Source: Caulobacter segnis ATCC 21756 (GTDB lineage: Bacteria; Pseudomonadota; Alphaproteobacteria; Caulobacterales; Caulobacteraceae). Taken from it: 64,000 nt of DNA. The notes below the pieces were generated by a model that saw nothing but the letters and a program-made list of their open reading frames with translations, did not search any database and was not told where the DNA came from. The DNA lies in contig NC_014100.1 of NCBI RefSeq assembly GCF_000092285.1, positions 1,860,001 to 1,924,000 of the forward strand, written 5' to 3'. Within the stretch, counting starts at the first letter, position 1, and each line of letters opens with the position of its first letter. Made by a program: the position numbers and the translations under genes. Below are positions 29,119 to 37,982 of this stretch, piece after piece.

Positions 29119-29119
29119 A

Positions 29120-29245
29120 AGCTTGTCCCCGGGCTGCCTGCCAGGCATAGTGGCGTCCGTGAGCCTCTGGAGCTCTGGCTTTCAATGGCGCGCATCTCCT
29201 CCCTAAATCTGGAGGGCTCGGCGATGATCGCCGAGCCCTCTTTTT
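29120..29245 (+). ncRNA. Possible small RNA between an operator and a terminator
   Basis: The ~125 bases between operator site 1 and a strong plus-strand terminator carry no credible coding frame. CCTCCCTAAATCTGGAGG just before the terminator can form its own hairpin and competes with the terminator stem for GGAGG. A regulated, terminated transcript without an ORF is a fair small-RNA candidate. The alternative is that this is only the 3' untranslated end of the two-component operon, which stops at 29051. No promoter hexamers are obvious. Confidence 0.3.
29213..29245 (+). terminator. Strong intrinsic terminator
   Basis: A 12-bp stem (AGGGCTCGGCGA/TCGCCGAGCCCT) with loop TGA is followed by CTTTTT. 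The T run is only on the plus strand, so it ends transcription coming from the kinase gene or from operator site 1, not from the GH3 gene. Confidence 0.92.
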
Positions 29246-29310
29246 GGGTTACGAAGCTGGTGCGGGGATTCCCCGCCCGACCCTTGCGCGGCCAGGCGGC
29301 TCGCCCAAGG

Positions 29311-31524
29311 CTACGGTCTTGCCGTTTGGCGCGACAGGCGCGCGCTCCCCGTCAGCACCGGATCGCTTGCCGAGGTCGCAACCTCGACGGCATAGGCGCC
29401 TGCCGGCGCGACCCATTGCTTAGCCTTGACGTCGTAGTCGCCCAGCACGCGAGGATCGGCGGTCACCGTGACGGTCTGGCTTTCGCGGGGCTTTAGGCTC
29501 GGCTTGCCCCAGCCGACCAGGCGCTTGGCCTTGCCCTGGCGAAGGACGTAGACCTGCGGCACGTCCGCGCCCTCGCGCGAGCCGGTGTTGGTGACCTTGA
29601 AGCGGACGGTCAAGGTCTTGCCGCCGGTGATCCGCAGGTCCGAATACTGGAAGCGGGTGTAGGACAGGCCATAGCCGAACGGATAGAGCGGCTTAAGACC
29701 CTTCTTGGCGAACCAGCGATAGCCGGCGTCCGAGCCTTCCGGATAGTGGATGTCGAACGGCTTGAGACCGGCCTGCAGGCCATAGACCGCCCGGGTCTCC
29801 TTGTCGGCCGGCGGCGCATCCGAGCCGGCGATCACCAGGTTAGGCAATTGGTCGACGGAGGCCGGGAAGGTGATCGGCAAACGGCCGGCCGGATTGACCG
29901 CGCCGGAGATGACGTCGGCGATGGCGTCACCGCCGCGCTGGCCTGGGTACCAGGCCGCGACAATCGCCGCGACCTTGTCGCGCCAGGGCATGGTGACGGC
30001 GCTGCCGGTTTGAAGCACCACCACGGTGCGCGGATTGGCGGTGGCCACGCCCTCGATCAGGGCGTCCTGGCCCTCGCCAAGCGACAGGTCGAGGGCGTCC
30101 TCTCCTTCGGTCGAAAATTTCTCGCCAATCACGATCGCGACGTCGGCGGCCTTGGCGGCGGCGGCGGCGACCAGCGGATCCTTACCGTCGACATAAGAAA
30201 TGGCGCTGTTTGGGAAGGCCCTGCGCAGGCCATCGATCGGCGGCGCGCCGCCATAGGCGCGCTTGACCCAGGCCGAGGCGGCCGCCCTAGCGCCCGGAAC
30301 CATTTTCTTGAAACCGCCGACCGGCGTTACGCTGCTCGAGCCGCCGCCGCTCAACACCCCAAATTCGGCGTTCCCGCCGATCACCACGATGGATCGGGTG
30401 GTCGCGGCGAGCGGCAGCAGGCCGTCTTGGTTTCGCAACAGCACCATCCCCTCACGGGCGGCTTTCAAGGCGACCTCGCTATTTTGCTTGGCGGCGATGC
30501 GACCGCCTGGCGTTACAGGGTGCTCGGCCAGGCCATGGGCGTAGATGGTCCTTAAGATCCGCGCGGCGGAAGTATCGATCGCAGACTGTTTGACGCGCCC
30601 CTCCGCCAAGGCCTCGACCATCAGGTCGGAAAAGTATTTCTTGCCGTCGAGCTGTTCGCCCGACTGTTGATCGAGGCCCTTATTGATCGCCTCACTGGAG
30701 TGCACCGCGCCCCAGTCGGACATGACAAAGCCCTTAAAGCCCCAGTCGCGGCGAAGAACTTGGTTGAGCAGGAAGTCGTGCTCGCAGGCGTAGACGCCGC
30801 CGACGCGGTTGTAGCTGCACATCACCGAACCCGGCTGACCGTTTTCAATGCCGATCTGGAAGGCGAGCAGGTCGCTCTCGCGCATGGCGGCTTCGTCCAT
30901 TTCGACCGAAGCGACGTTGCGGCCGGTCTCCTGGTCGTTGAGGGCGAAGTGCTTGATGGTGCCGATGATGTTGTTGGACTGGACGCCGCGGATCTGCGCG
31001 CCGACCAGCGTCCCGGCCAGCAGGGGATCCTCGCCCAGATACTCGAAGTTGCGCCCGCCGCGCGGGTCGCGAACCAGATTGACGCCGCCGACCAGCATGA
31101 CGTTGAAGCCCTTGGCCCGCGCCTCGCCGCCAATCATCGCGCCGCCCTCGCGCGCCAGTTCGGGATCCCAGCTGGCCGCCAGCGAAATCGAGGCGGGAAG
31201 GGCGGTGGCCTCGTCACCCGGCCGCAGATTGTTGAGGTTGGAAACACCCAGCGAGGCGTCGGTCTCTAGCAGCGCCGGCACCCCTAGGCGCTCCACCCCG
31301 GCGATGTAGCCCGCGCCGACGGTGATCCCGGCCGGCCGACGCGGCGCGGCGATTAGGCCGAGCATCGGTCCGTGCAGCAGGCCGATCTTCTCCTCCTGGG
31401 TCATCTGGCCGAGCGTGGCCTTGGCCCGCGCATCTGGATCGGCGATCGAGGGCGTCGCGGCTTGCTGCGCCGCCGCGCTCGTCGCCAGCGCCGCCGCGCC
31501 AATCATCCATAGGTGTTTGCGCAT
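29311..31524 (-). CDS. GH3 beta-glycosidase, secreted
   Basis: This 737-residue glycoside hydrolase family 3 protein is a likely beta-glucosidase (or beta-xylosidase). The signal peptide ends near AAAQQA. The (beta/alpha)8 domain carries NFEYLGEDPLLAG and KHFALNDQE; the nucleophile aspartate is in VMSDWGAVHS near residue 270. A (beta/alpha)6 domain and a C-terminal fibronectin-III-like domain follow. ATG 31524 is chosen since it starts the signal peptide (MRKHLWMIGAAAL) after AGAGGACAACGG. Operator site 2 lies 146 bp upstream. With the rhamnosidases it would strip glucose from rhamnosyl-glucosides such as rutinosides or neohesperidosides. The real substrate is inferred. Confidence 0.9.
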   Translation of the reverse strand: MRKHLWMIGAAALATSAAAQQAATPSIADPDARAKATLGQMTQEEKIGLLHGPMLGLIAAPRRPAGITVGAGYIAGVERLGVPALLETDASLGVSNLNNLRPGDEATALPASISLAASWDPELAREGGAMIGGEARAKGFNVMLVGGVNLVRDPRGGRNFEYLGEDPLLAGTLVGAQIRGVQSNNIIGTIKHFALNDQETGRNVASVEMDEAAMRESDLLAFQIGIENGQPGSVMCSYNRVGGVYACEHDFLLNQVLRRDWGFKGFVMSDWGAVHSSEAINKGLDQQSGEQLDGKKYFSDLMVEALAEGRVKQSAIDTSAARILRTIYAHGLAEHPVTPGGRIAAKQNSEVALKAAREGMVLLRNQDGLLPLAATTRSIVVIGGNAEFGVLSGGGSSSVTPVGGFKKMVPGARAAASAWVKRAYGGAPPIDGLRRAFPNSAISYVDGKDPLVAAAAAKAADVAIVIGEKFSTEGEDALDLSLGEGQDALIEGVATANPRTVVVLQTGSAVTMPWRDKVAAIVAAWYPGQRGGDAIADVISGAVNPAGRLPITFPASVDQLPNLVIAGSDAPPADKETRAVYGLQAGLKPFDIHYPEGSDAGYRWFAKKGLKPLYPFGYGLSYTRFQYSDLRITGGKTLTVRFKVTNTGSREGADVPQVYVLRQGKAKRLVGWGKPSLKPRESQTVTVTADPRVLGDYDVKAKQWVAPAGAYAVEVATSASDPVLTGSARLSRQTARP

Positions 31525-31669
31525 CGGCCGTTGTCCTCTCGTCTTTTCGCTTGACGCGCGACGTCCAGACACGCTCGGCGCGGGGCGGCGAGCAGGTGAC
31601 GGTGTGTGCAGGTCCGGTTCGTCCTTGCATTTCCGTCCCCAAGCCTGGCGCTTTGTCCGCGCCCTAATA

Positions 31670-31689
31670 ATAGTACGGTATCGTACGAT
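31670..31689. promoter_or_regulatory. TACG palindromic operator, site 2 (GH3)
   Basis: ATAGTACGGTATCGTACGAT differs from the consensus palindrome at one position. It lies between the GH78 stop and the GH3 start, 146 bp before GH3, and therefore points to control of GH3. Confidence 0.75.
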
Positions 31690-31754
31690 TGGAGGGCGGG
31701 CAAGGCTTAAGGCGCCGTTGGCGGCCCTTTGTTCGGGTCGGCAAGCGCAGAGGC

Positions 31755-34700
31755 TTAGGCCGTGAAGACAACCCGGTGTTGGCCGCGCTCGACCCGGAAT
31801 CGGGCGCTAGGCACGGGCCTGCCGTCGACACGCACCGCCCTTGCCGCGGTGGGGATCACCACCTCAGCCTGGACGCCGGGCGGGATCGACAAATCCAGGC
31901 GAACCGTGTCGCCTTCATAGCGCCAGTTGGAGCTCAGGCGACCGGACACGGAGTCGTAGTCCGCGCCGGCCGACCCCAGGCGGCGATCGAAGATCGGCGC
32001 GATCACCACCTTGGCAAAGCCTGGCTCGACCGCGGCCAGGCCAGCGATCCGCCGGAACAGGAAATCGCCAATCGCCCCGAAGGCATAGTGATTGTAGCTG
32101 TTCATCGACAGGTCGCCGGTGTCGCTGTTCCAGCGTTCCCACATGGTCGTGGCGCCCTTGGTGACCATGTAGCCCCAGGAAGGATAGTCGCGCTGCAGCA
32201 GCAGCCCCACGGCGGTGGCTTCGTGGCCGGTGTCGGCCAGGGCGTCGAGGATGTGCGGGGTTCCCAGGAAGCCGGTCGAGAGCTTGCCGCCGCGCGCGGC
32301 GATGTCGGCGGCCAAGCGCCGGCCAGCTTCGCTGGCCTGTTCGGGCGACAGCAGGCCAAACCGGATCGCCAGGATGTAGCTGGTCTGGCTGCCGTTGCCG
32401 ATCTTGCCGTCGGCCTGCACATAGGCGCCCGCGAAGGCCGCGCGGATAGCCTCGAACAGGGCGCGGTAGCGCTCGGCGGCCTCGGCCTTTCCAATCGCCT
32501 TGGCCATATCGCGCATCATCGCCGCGTCCGCCGCCCAGAAGGCGGTGCCGATCAGATCCTTGGGGGTGGTCGCCTCGCCCAAATACTTGGCGTCGACCGC
32601 CAGCCAGTCGCCATAGTCGTTGCCCTTGCTGGACTTCCAGAGGTAGTCGGGGTTCTTGGCGAGAATGAACGCCAGGTAGCGTTCCATCGCCTCCCAGTTT
32701 TCGGCGATGACGCCGGTGTCGCCGTACTGGCGCCAGGCGGTGTAGGGCAGGATGACGCCCGCGTCTGACCAGCCGGGGGCCGAACGCGAGGAGGGCACCA
32801 TGAAGGGCGGAATGCAGTCTGGAAACTGGCCGTCCGGCCGCTGGGCGCGTCGCACATCCCCCATGAACCGGCGGGTGAAGGCTTCGACATCCATGTTGTA
32901 GGCGGCGGCCGGCCAGAACACGGCCGCATCGCCCAGCCATCCCAAGCGTTCGTCGCGTTGCGGGCAGTCGGTCGGCAGGCCAAAGAAGTTCGATCTCTGG
33001 CTCCAGACCGAATTTCGCCAGAACTGCTCGACGACGGGGGCGCCCACGCGCAGCACGCCGCTGACCCGGATGTCGTTGTGTCCGACAAGGCCGGTCAGCA
33101 GGTCGGCGGCGGGCGCGTTCGCCAGGCCGCGGACCTCGACATAGCGGAAGCCGTGATAGGTGAAGCGCGGCGACCAGACCTCGCGGCCCTGGCCCTTCAG
33201 CACGTAGGTGTCACGCGCGAACGCGGTGCGCAGATTGGCCTGGTCGACCTGGCCGTCCGGCTTGAGATATTCGCCGAACAAAAGCTCGATCCGTGTCCCG
33301 GCCTTGCCGCTGATCGCCAGTTCCGCCCAGCCGGCGAAGTTCTGTCCAAAGTCGAAGACATGGACGCCGGGCTTTGGCGAGGTGACGGCCTTGGGCTTGA
33401 GGCGCTGGGTGACTCGGATGGGCGGGCTCACCTGCGGGTCGATCGGCAGGTTAGGGGCCTCGACGGTTTCGGCTGGGCGCCAGCCGCCCTGCGGCGTTCC
33501 GGGCAAGGCCCAATCCTTGATCTCCTGGCGCGCGTCGTAGACCTCGCCGTCGTAGATCTCAGATGTCAGGATCGCCGACGGGGCGATGCGCCACTGATCG
33601 TCCGTGGCGATCACCTGGCGGCTTCCGTCTATGAACAGAATTTCGAGCTGAGCCATCGCCCGGCAGGGCGCGGGGCCAAAGCAGAAGCGGGCGTTGGCCG
33701 AGAATTCGCTAGCGTACCAGCCGTCCCCCACCCAGAGGCCAAGGACGTTGTCGCCGGCCCGCAGAGCGGCGGTGACGTCGTAGGCCTGGTAAAGCACGCG
33801 TTCGAGCAGGTTGGTGGGTTCGGGCGCCATCTTGCGCTCGTCCGCCGGCGCGCCGTTGATCCAGGCCTCGTAAGCGCCCAGCGCCGTGGCGTAGAGGCGG
33901 GCCTGGGCCACGGGCTTGTCGAGCCGGAAGGCCCGGCGAAGATGCGTCGCCGCGCCTGGGGGGAGGGGCTGGCCGCGAGGACGGTTGCGGGCCGTCGTGG
34001 CGGCGGGCCAGGCGCCGTCGTCGAAATCCGGCAGCGTCCAACCTTCCGGGGCGTTGACCGTGGTCTTCCACCCCTCGGCGGTGCTGAGCCGGCGCTCTGA
34101 GCCGCCCAGGCGGATCAGCGCGCAGAGCATCGGCTGGGGGCCGCCCAGGTCGCGGCTGGGAGTCTGGGCGATTGCGATGACGTTGCGCCCCTGCCGCAGG
34201 GCCAGGGGGTAGGGACTCATGGTCGTGAAGCGGGTGGGTTCTTCCTCGCCGGCCGCCAATTCCTGGCCGTTGAGAAAGACGCCAGCAAGGCCCGAAGCGG
34301 CCAGAAACAAGGTCCCGTCGGACTGGGCCGGAACCTCGAAGCTGGTGCGATAGCAGCGCTTGCTGGTCTTGTCGGTGATGCTTTCCGGGCCGCTGATCCA
34401 GTGAACGCCCGCCAGGCGATCGGCCTTGGCGGTCGCATCCTCGGCCGCCAGCCAGGCGGCGTTCCAGTCGCTGGCCGAGAGCAGACCCGTTTCCCAGCGC
34501 GCCGGACGTCCGACGGCGCGCGCGCCCTTGTCGTCCCAGGCCTCGACGCGCCACCAGAAGACTTGGCGCGGGGCCGCGGCTGGGCCGCCAAAAGCGATGT
34601 CGAAACTCTGGCCGCTGGCGACCTTGCCGCTGTCCCAGACCAGATCGCGCGGGGCGCTCAGGTCGGCCGCGCTGCGGGCGACGGTGATCCGATAGGCGGC

Positions 34701-34889
34701 TTGGGGGCGGGGCCCGGACAGTCGCCAGGAGAATCGGGGCGTCGCCGCGCCGAGCGCCAGAGGCGTCTCCAGACCGCACACCCGGCAGTCGCTGATGGCG
34801 GCCGCGCCGAGCGGGGCGGCCTCACCCTGGGCGACCACCAGGCTGCCCGCGCCGCCAAGCAGCATGACGCGACGACGATCGATCTGCAT
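31755..34889 (-). CDS. GH78 alpha-L-rhamnosidase
   Basis: This 1044-residue enzyme cleaves terminal alpha-L-rhamnose from plant glycosides. It shows the GH78 multidomain plan: an N-terminal beta domain (RFSWRLSG, WDSGKVASGQSFD), accessory beta-sandwiches, and an (alpha/alpha)6 barrel with the acidic catalytic motif DCPQRDERLGWLGDA near residue 640. A beta C-terminal domain closes it (GRPVPSARFRVERGQH). ATG 34889 starts a Tat-like signal (DRRRVMLLGGAGSLV), implying folded export; a longer start is possible but would remove this. Operator site 3 lies 78 bp upstream. It precedes GH3 and follows the rhamnose-catabolic operon on the same strand. Confidence 0.93.
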   Translation of the reverse strand: MQIDRRRVMLLGGAGSLVVAQGEAAPLGAAAISDCRVCGLETPLALGAATPRFSWRLSGPRPQAAYRITVARSAADLSAPRDLVWDSGKVASGQSFDIAFGGPAAAPRQVFWWRVEAWDDKGARAVGRPARWETGLLSASDWNAAWLAAEDATAKADRLAGVHWISGPESITDKTSKRCYRTSFEVPAQSDGTLFLAASGLAGVFLNGQELAAGEEEPTRFTTMSPYPLALRQGRNVIAIAQTPSRDLGGPQPMLCALIRLGGSERRLSTAEGWKTTVNAPEGWTLPDFDDGAWPAATTARNRPRGQPLPPGAATHLRRAFRLDKPVAQARLYATALGAYEAWINGAPADERKMAPEPTNLLERVLYQAYDVTAALRAGDNVLGLWVGDGWYASEFSANARFCFGPAPCRAMAQLEILFIDGSRQVIATDDQWRIAPSAILTSEIYDGEVYDARQEIKDWALPGTPQGGWRPAETVEAPNLPIDPQVSPPIRVTQRLKPKAVTSPKPGVHVFDFGQNFAGWAELAISGKAGTRIELLFGEYLKPDGQVDQANLRTAFARDTYVLKGQGREVWSPRFTYHGFRYVEVRGLANAPAADLLTGLVGHNDIRVSGVLRVGAPVVEQFWRNSVWSQRSNFFGLPTDCPQRDERLGWLGDAAVFWPAAAYNMDVEAFTRRFMGDVRRAQRPDGQFPDCIPPFMVPSSRSAPGWSDAGVILPYTAWRQYGDTGVIAENWEAMERYLAFILAKNPDYLWKSSKGNDYGDWLAVDAKYLGEATTPKDLIGTAFWAADAAMMRDMAKAIGKAEAAERYRALFEAIRAAFAGAYVQADGKIGNGSQTSYILAIRFGLLSPEQASEAGRRLAADIAARGGKLSTGFLGTPHILDALADTGHEATAVGLLLQRDYPSWGYMVTKGATTMWERWNSDTGDLSMNSYNHYAFGAIGDFLFRRIAGLAAVEPGFAKVVIAPIFDRRLGSAGADYDSVSGRLSSNWRYEGDTVRLDLSIPPGVQAEVVIPTAARAVRVDGRPVPSARFRVERGQHRVVFTA

Positions 34890-34966
34890 GGTTTCATCCC
34901 TATCGCGCGGCGTTCTTGGCGCCGCCGCCGCCCAATGTCGCCAGAAGGCGGCGGCGGTCAAGATTA

Positions 34967-34986
34967 ATCGTACGGTATCGTACGAT
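34967..34986. promoter_or_regulatory. TACG palindromic operator, site 3 (GH78)
   Basis: ATCGTACGGTATCGTACGAT is the best site in the window: only one base pair around the centre breaks perfect symmetry. It sits 78 bp before the GH78 start and 8 bp beyond the lldD stop. Confidence 0.8.
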
Positions 34987-34994
34987 AGAATGAG

Positions 34995-36131
34995 TCAGGC
35001 GCCCGTCAGTATGGACCTGTCGATCTCGGACACGGCGTTGACCCCGGTCAAGGCCATGGCCACCCGCATCTCCTTCTCGATCAGGTCCAGCAGCTGGGTG
35101 ACGCCGGCCTCGCCGCGCGCGGCCAGGGCGTAGACGGCGGCCCGGCCCAGCAGGACGCCCTTGGCGCCCAGGGCCAGCATCCGCACGACGTCGAGGCCCG
35201 AGCGCACGCCGCCGTCGGCCAGCACGGTCAGCCGATCGCCCACCGCGTCGACGATGGCCGGCAGGGCGCGCGCCGAGGACAACACGCCGTCCAGCTGGCG
35301 GCCGCCATGATTGGAGACCACGACCCCGTCCGCGCCGATCTCGGCGGCGGCCCTGGCGTCCTCGGGATCCAGCACGCCCTTGATGATCAGCGGCCCCTTC
35401 CAGAGGTCGCGGATCCACTCCAAGTCCTTCCACTGGATGGACGGGTCGAAGTTCGCCCCCAGCCAGCCCATGAAATCCTCGAGGCCCGAAGTCTTGCCCA
35501 GCACTGGCGCGACATTGCCCAGGGTGTGGGGATGGCCCATCACCCCGACGTCCCAGGCCCATTGCGGCTTGAACATCGCCTGGACGATACGGCGCGCCGC
35601 GGCGTTGGGACCGCTCATGCCCGAGTGGGCGTCGCGATAGCGGGCGCCGGGCACGGGCATGTCGACGGTGAAGACCAAGGCCGTGGCTCCAGCCTCGCGG
35701 GCGCGGACCAAGAGGTCGCGCATGAAGGCCCTGTCTCGCAGCACGTAGAGCTGGAACCATAGCGGCCGGCTGGAAGCGGCGGCCACCTCGTCGACGTCGC
35801 ACACCGAGACCGTCGACAAACACAGCGGCACGCCCTTGGCCGAGGCCGCGCGCACCGCCTGGCATTCGCCGCGGCGGGCGTACATGCCGGTGAGACCGAC
35901 GGGCGCGAGCACCACGGGCATGGACTGATCCACGCCAAACAGGCTGGTCGCCGTCGAGACCTTGGATACGTCCTTGAGCACCCGCTGTCGCAGGGCGATG
36001 TCGGCGAGGTCCGAAACGTTGCGTTGCAGGGTCCGCTCGGCATAGGCGCCGCCGTCGATATAGTCGAACAGAAAGCGCGGCAGCTTGCGCCGCGCCGCCT
36101 CGCGGAAGTCCGTCGTGGACGAGACGATCAT
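34995..36131 (-). CDS. lldD: FMN-dependent L-lactate dehydrogenase
   Basis: This 378-residue alpha-hydroxy-acid dehydrogenase of the FMN TIM-barrel family oxidises L-lactate to pyruvate and feeds the respiratory chain. Motifs include [11 protein letters not shown] at the N-terminus, [14 protein letters not shown], the catalytic HGGRQLDG region near residue 275 and the phosphate-binding [14 protein letters not shown]. It starts 4 bp after the rhamnose dehydrogenase stop. Since the diketo pathway encoded nearby yields pyruvate plus L-lactate, this enzyme completes it. Other short hydroxy acids are possible substrates. Confidence 0.9.
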   Translation of the reverse strand: MIVSSTTDFREAARRKLPRFLFDYIDGGAYAERTLQRNVSDLADIALRQRVLKDVSKVSTATSLFGVDQSMPVVLAPVGLTGMYARRGECQAVRAASAKGVPLCLSTVSVCDVDEVAAASSRPLWFQLYVLRDRAFMRDLLVRAREAGATALVFTVDMPVPGARYRDAHSGMSGPNAAARRIVQAMFKPQWAWDVGVMGHPHTLGNVAPVLGKTSGLEDFMGWLGANFDPSIQWKDLEWIRDLWKGPLIIKGVLDPEDARAAAEIGADGVVVSNHGGRQLDGVLSSARALPAIVDAVGDRLTVLADGGVRSGLDVVRMLALGAKGVLLGRAAVYALAARGEAGVTQLLDLIEKEMRVAMALTGVNAVSEIDRSILTGA

Positions 36132-36135
36132 CGGC

Positions 36136-36897
36136 CTACTGCAGGTTCACGAAGGCGCCGCCGTCGACCAGCAGGGCCGCGCCGGTGACGTACTTGGCGA
36201 GATCCGAGGCCAGGAACACGATCGGGCCGGCCAGGTCGTCGGGCTCGCCCAGACGGCCCAGCGGGATGCGGCCGGCCATGTATTCGCGCTTGGCGACGTC
36301 GGCGAGGTCTTCCTTGTTGATCGCCGTCTCGATGGTGCCCGGCAGCACCGAGTTGCAGCGAATGCCGTACTTTCCCAGCGCGATGGCCGTCGACTGCATC
36401 AGGCTGTGCACGCCGGCCTTGGTGGGCGTGTAGTGGGTCTGCATGCCGCCGCCGACCAGGGCGCTGATCGAGCTGACGGCGATGATCGCGCCGCCGTTCC
36501 CTTGCTTGACCATCTGGTTGGCCGCCGCCTGGACCATGTAGTAGGCGCCAAACAGATTGACCTTCATCGTCCGCTCCATGACCTCGGGCGGCATGTCGAG
36601 GAAGGCGTGGAAGGGGCAGATGCCGGCGTTGTTGACAAACACGTCGACCTTGCCGAACGCGTCGACGGCGGCCTGGACGAAGGACTGGGCGGTCGAGGCC
36701 TCGGCCACGTCGCCCTTCACGGCGATGGCGCGGCGACCCAGCGCCTCGATCTCGCGAACCGCGTCAGCGGCGCCTGCGTCATCGGCATGGTAGTTGATCG
36801 CCACGTCCGCGCCATGGCGCGCGGCGCCGATGGCCGCGGCCTTGCCGATCCCTTGCGAAGCGCCGGTGATCAGGACGACTTTGTTTTCAAGCAACAT
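36136..36897 (-). CDS. LRA1: L-rhamnose 1-dehydrogenase
   Basis: This 253-residue SDR oxidises L-rhamnose to L-rhamnono-1,4-lactone with NAD(P)+, the first step of the non-phosphorylated pathway. It has [23 protein letters not shown], the active-site [20 protein letters not shown] (Ser, Tyr, Lys) and the C-terminus [32 protein letters not shown] and the ending match, from memory, the characterised Azotobacter-type rhamnose dehydrogenase. ATG 36897 gives the family start MLLENKVV; the frame is open further upstream. It lies between its IclR regulator (17 bp upstream) and lldD, forming one operon. Confidence 0.92.
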   Translation of the reverse strand: MLLENKVVLITGASQGIGKAAAIGAARHGADVAINYHADDAGAADAVREIEALGRRAIAVKGDVAEASTAQSFVQAAVDAFGKVDVFVNNAGICPFHAFLDMPPEVMERTMKVNLFGAYYMVQAAANQMVKQGNGGAIIAVSSISALVGGGMQTHYTPTKAGVHSLMQSTAIALGKYGIRCNSVLPGTIETAINKEDLADVAKREYMAGRIPLGRLGEPDDLAGPIVFLASDLAKYVTGAALLVDGGAFVNLQ

Positions 36898-36914
36898 GCA
36901 GCACCTGGGTGGGT

Positions 36915-37772
36915 TTAGCCGCCGGACGCGGCCTTGGGGTGTGGACGGGGGTGGGGCAGGGGCGAACGCTCGGTCCACCCCAGATCCCGGCTGATGGCCT
37001 GGGCGGTGGCGCGCACGTCATCGGCGACGGTGTGAAGGCGCGCGTCGTCCATGTATTGGGCCGCGCTGGAGACGCTGATAGCCCCGACGATCTTGCCCGA
37101 GACGTCGCGCAAGGGCGCGGCCACGCATCGGATGCGATCTTCGTTTTCCTCCAGGTCGAACGCGTTGCCTTGTGCGGCGTATTCGTTCATCCGCCGCAGC
37201 CAGGTCGATAGGTCCACGCCGTAGCGTCCCCCGCTCTGCTCCTCGAACTGGTAGAGTTCGCGCCAGCGGCCTTCGTCCTCGTCCAGGATCAGCGCCTTGC
37301 CCAGACCGGTGGACCGCAGCGGCTGACGTTCGCCAACCCTGGAGCTGATATCGACCCGGCGACGGCCGGGCAGCTTGTCGAGATAGAGCGCGCGCGCTCC
37401 GTCGAGCACGCCCAGATGCACCGTGTCGCCGGTGCCTTCGGCCAGCGCCGCCAGGTGGGGGTGGGCGATGCGCGGCAAGCTCATCTGGCGGCCGGCCTCG
37501 AAGCCCAGTTCCAGGAGCTTGGGGCCCAGGGCGTAGCCAACGCGCGGCGTAAAGCTGAGGTAGCGATGATCGACCAGGGTCGCGGCCAGCCGATAGAGGG
37601 TCGGCTTGGCGATGCCAAGCGCATCGGCAAGCTCGGGCAGCGTGCTTTTGCCCGCGCGCACCGCCTCCATGATCTCCAGGCCGCGAACCAGGGTCTGGGA
37701 GCCAGCGGCCGCGCCGCGAGCCTTGCCCTCGCCCTCTTCGGGTGCTTCGTCGATTGACGGGTCAAATTTCAT
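36915..37772 (-). CDS. IclR-family regulator of the rhamnose pathway
   Basis: This 285-residue IclR protein has an HTH at about residues 44-62 (LPELADALGIAKPTLYRLAA) and the C-terminal effector domain (HLGVLDGARALYLDKLPGRR, CVAAPLRDVSGKIVGAISVS). It starts the operon with LRA1 and lldD and is divergent from the dehydratase-to-RhaT operon, the normal arrangement for a pathway-specific repressor. The likely effector is a rhamnose-derived acid. The shared upstream region has two candidate inverted repeats but no TACG palindrome, so catabolism seems to be controlled apart from the glycosidases. It is related to the IclR at 43064 (both have YLSFTPR.GYA.GPKLL.LGF). Confidence 0.9.
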   Translation of the reverse strand: MKFDPSIDEAPEEGEGKARGAAAGSQTLVRGLEIMEAVRAGKSTLPELADALGIAKPTLYRLAATLVDHRYLSFTPRVGYALGPKLLELGFEAGRQMSLPRIAHPHLAALAEGTGDTVHLGVLDGARALYLDKLPGRRRVDISSRVGERQPLRSTGLGKALILDEDEGRWRELYQFEEQSGGRYGVDLSTWLRRMNEYAAQGNAFDLEENEDRIRCVAAPLRDVSGKIVGAISVSSAAQYMDDARLHTVADDVRATAQAISRDLGWTERSPLPHPRPHPKAASGG

Positions 37773-37982
37773 TATTTAATGGTCCTATTCAAATGGTGAT
37801 AATTCGGCAAGCGGATTTGGCGCTGGTCCATTAGGACATTTGGCGCCGTCAGTCGGCTCGCAGAGGCGATAGCCGGCTATAAGCTTTGGAAATCGCATCG
37901 GTTTTCGTCATGGGCATGGGTGTCGGGTCTTCCGGTTCGCGAGCGCCTGTCGTGTATAAACGTCTTGTATAGTGAGACAATA
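37773..37982. promoter_or_regulatory. Divergent control region of the rhamnose pathway operons
   Basis: This 210-bp, locally AT-rich region separates the iclR-LRA1-lldD and LRA3-to-rhaT operons. It contains GTCC-ATTA-GGAC (37826-37837), a related AATGGTCCTATT (37778-37789, opposite orientation) and GTCT-N9-AGAC (37962-37978) directly before the dehydratase start. These are plausible IclR and promoter elements; assignment is by position only. The dehydratase start lacks an obvious Shine-Dalgarno sequence. Confidence 0.45.
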
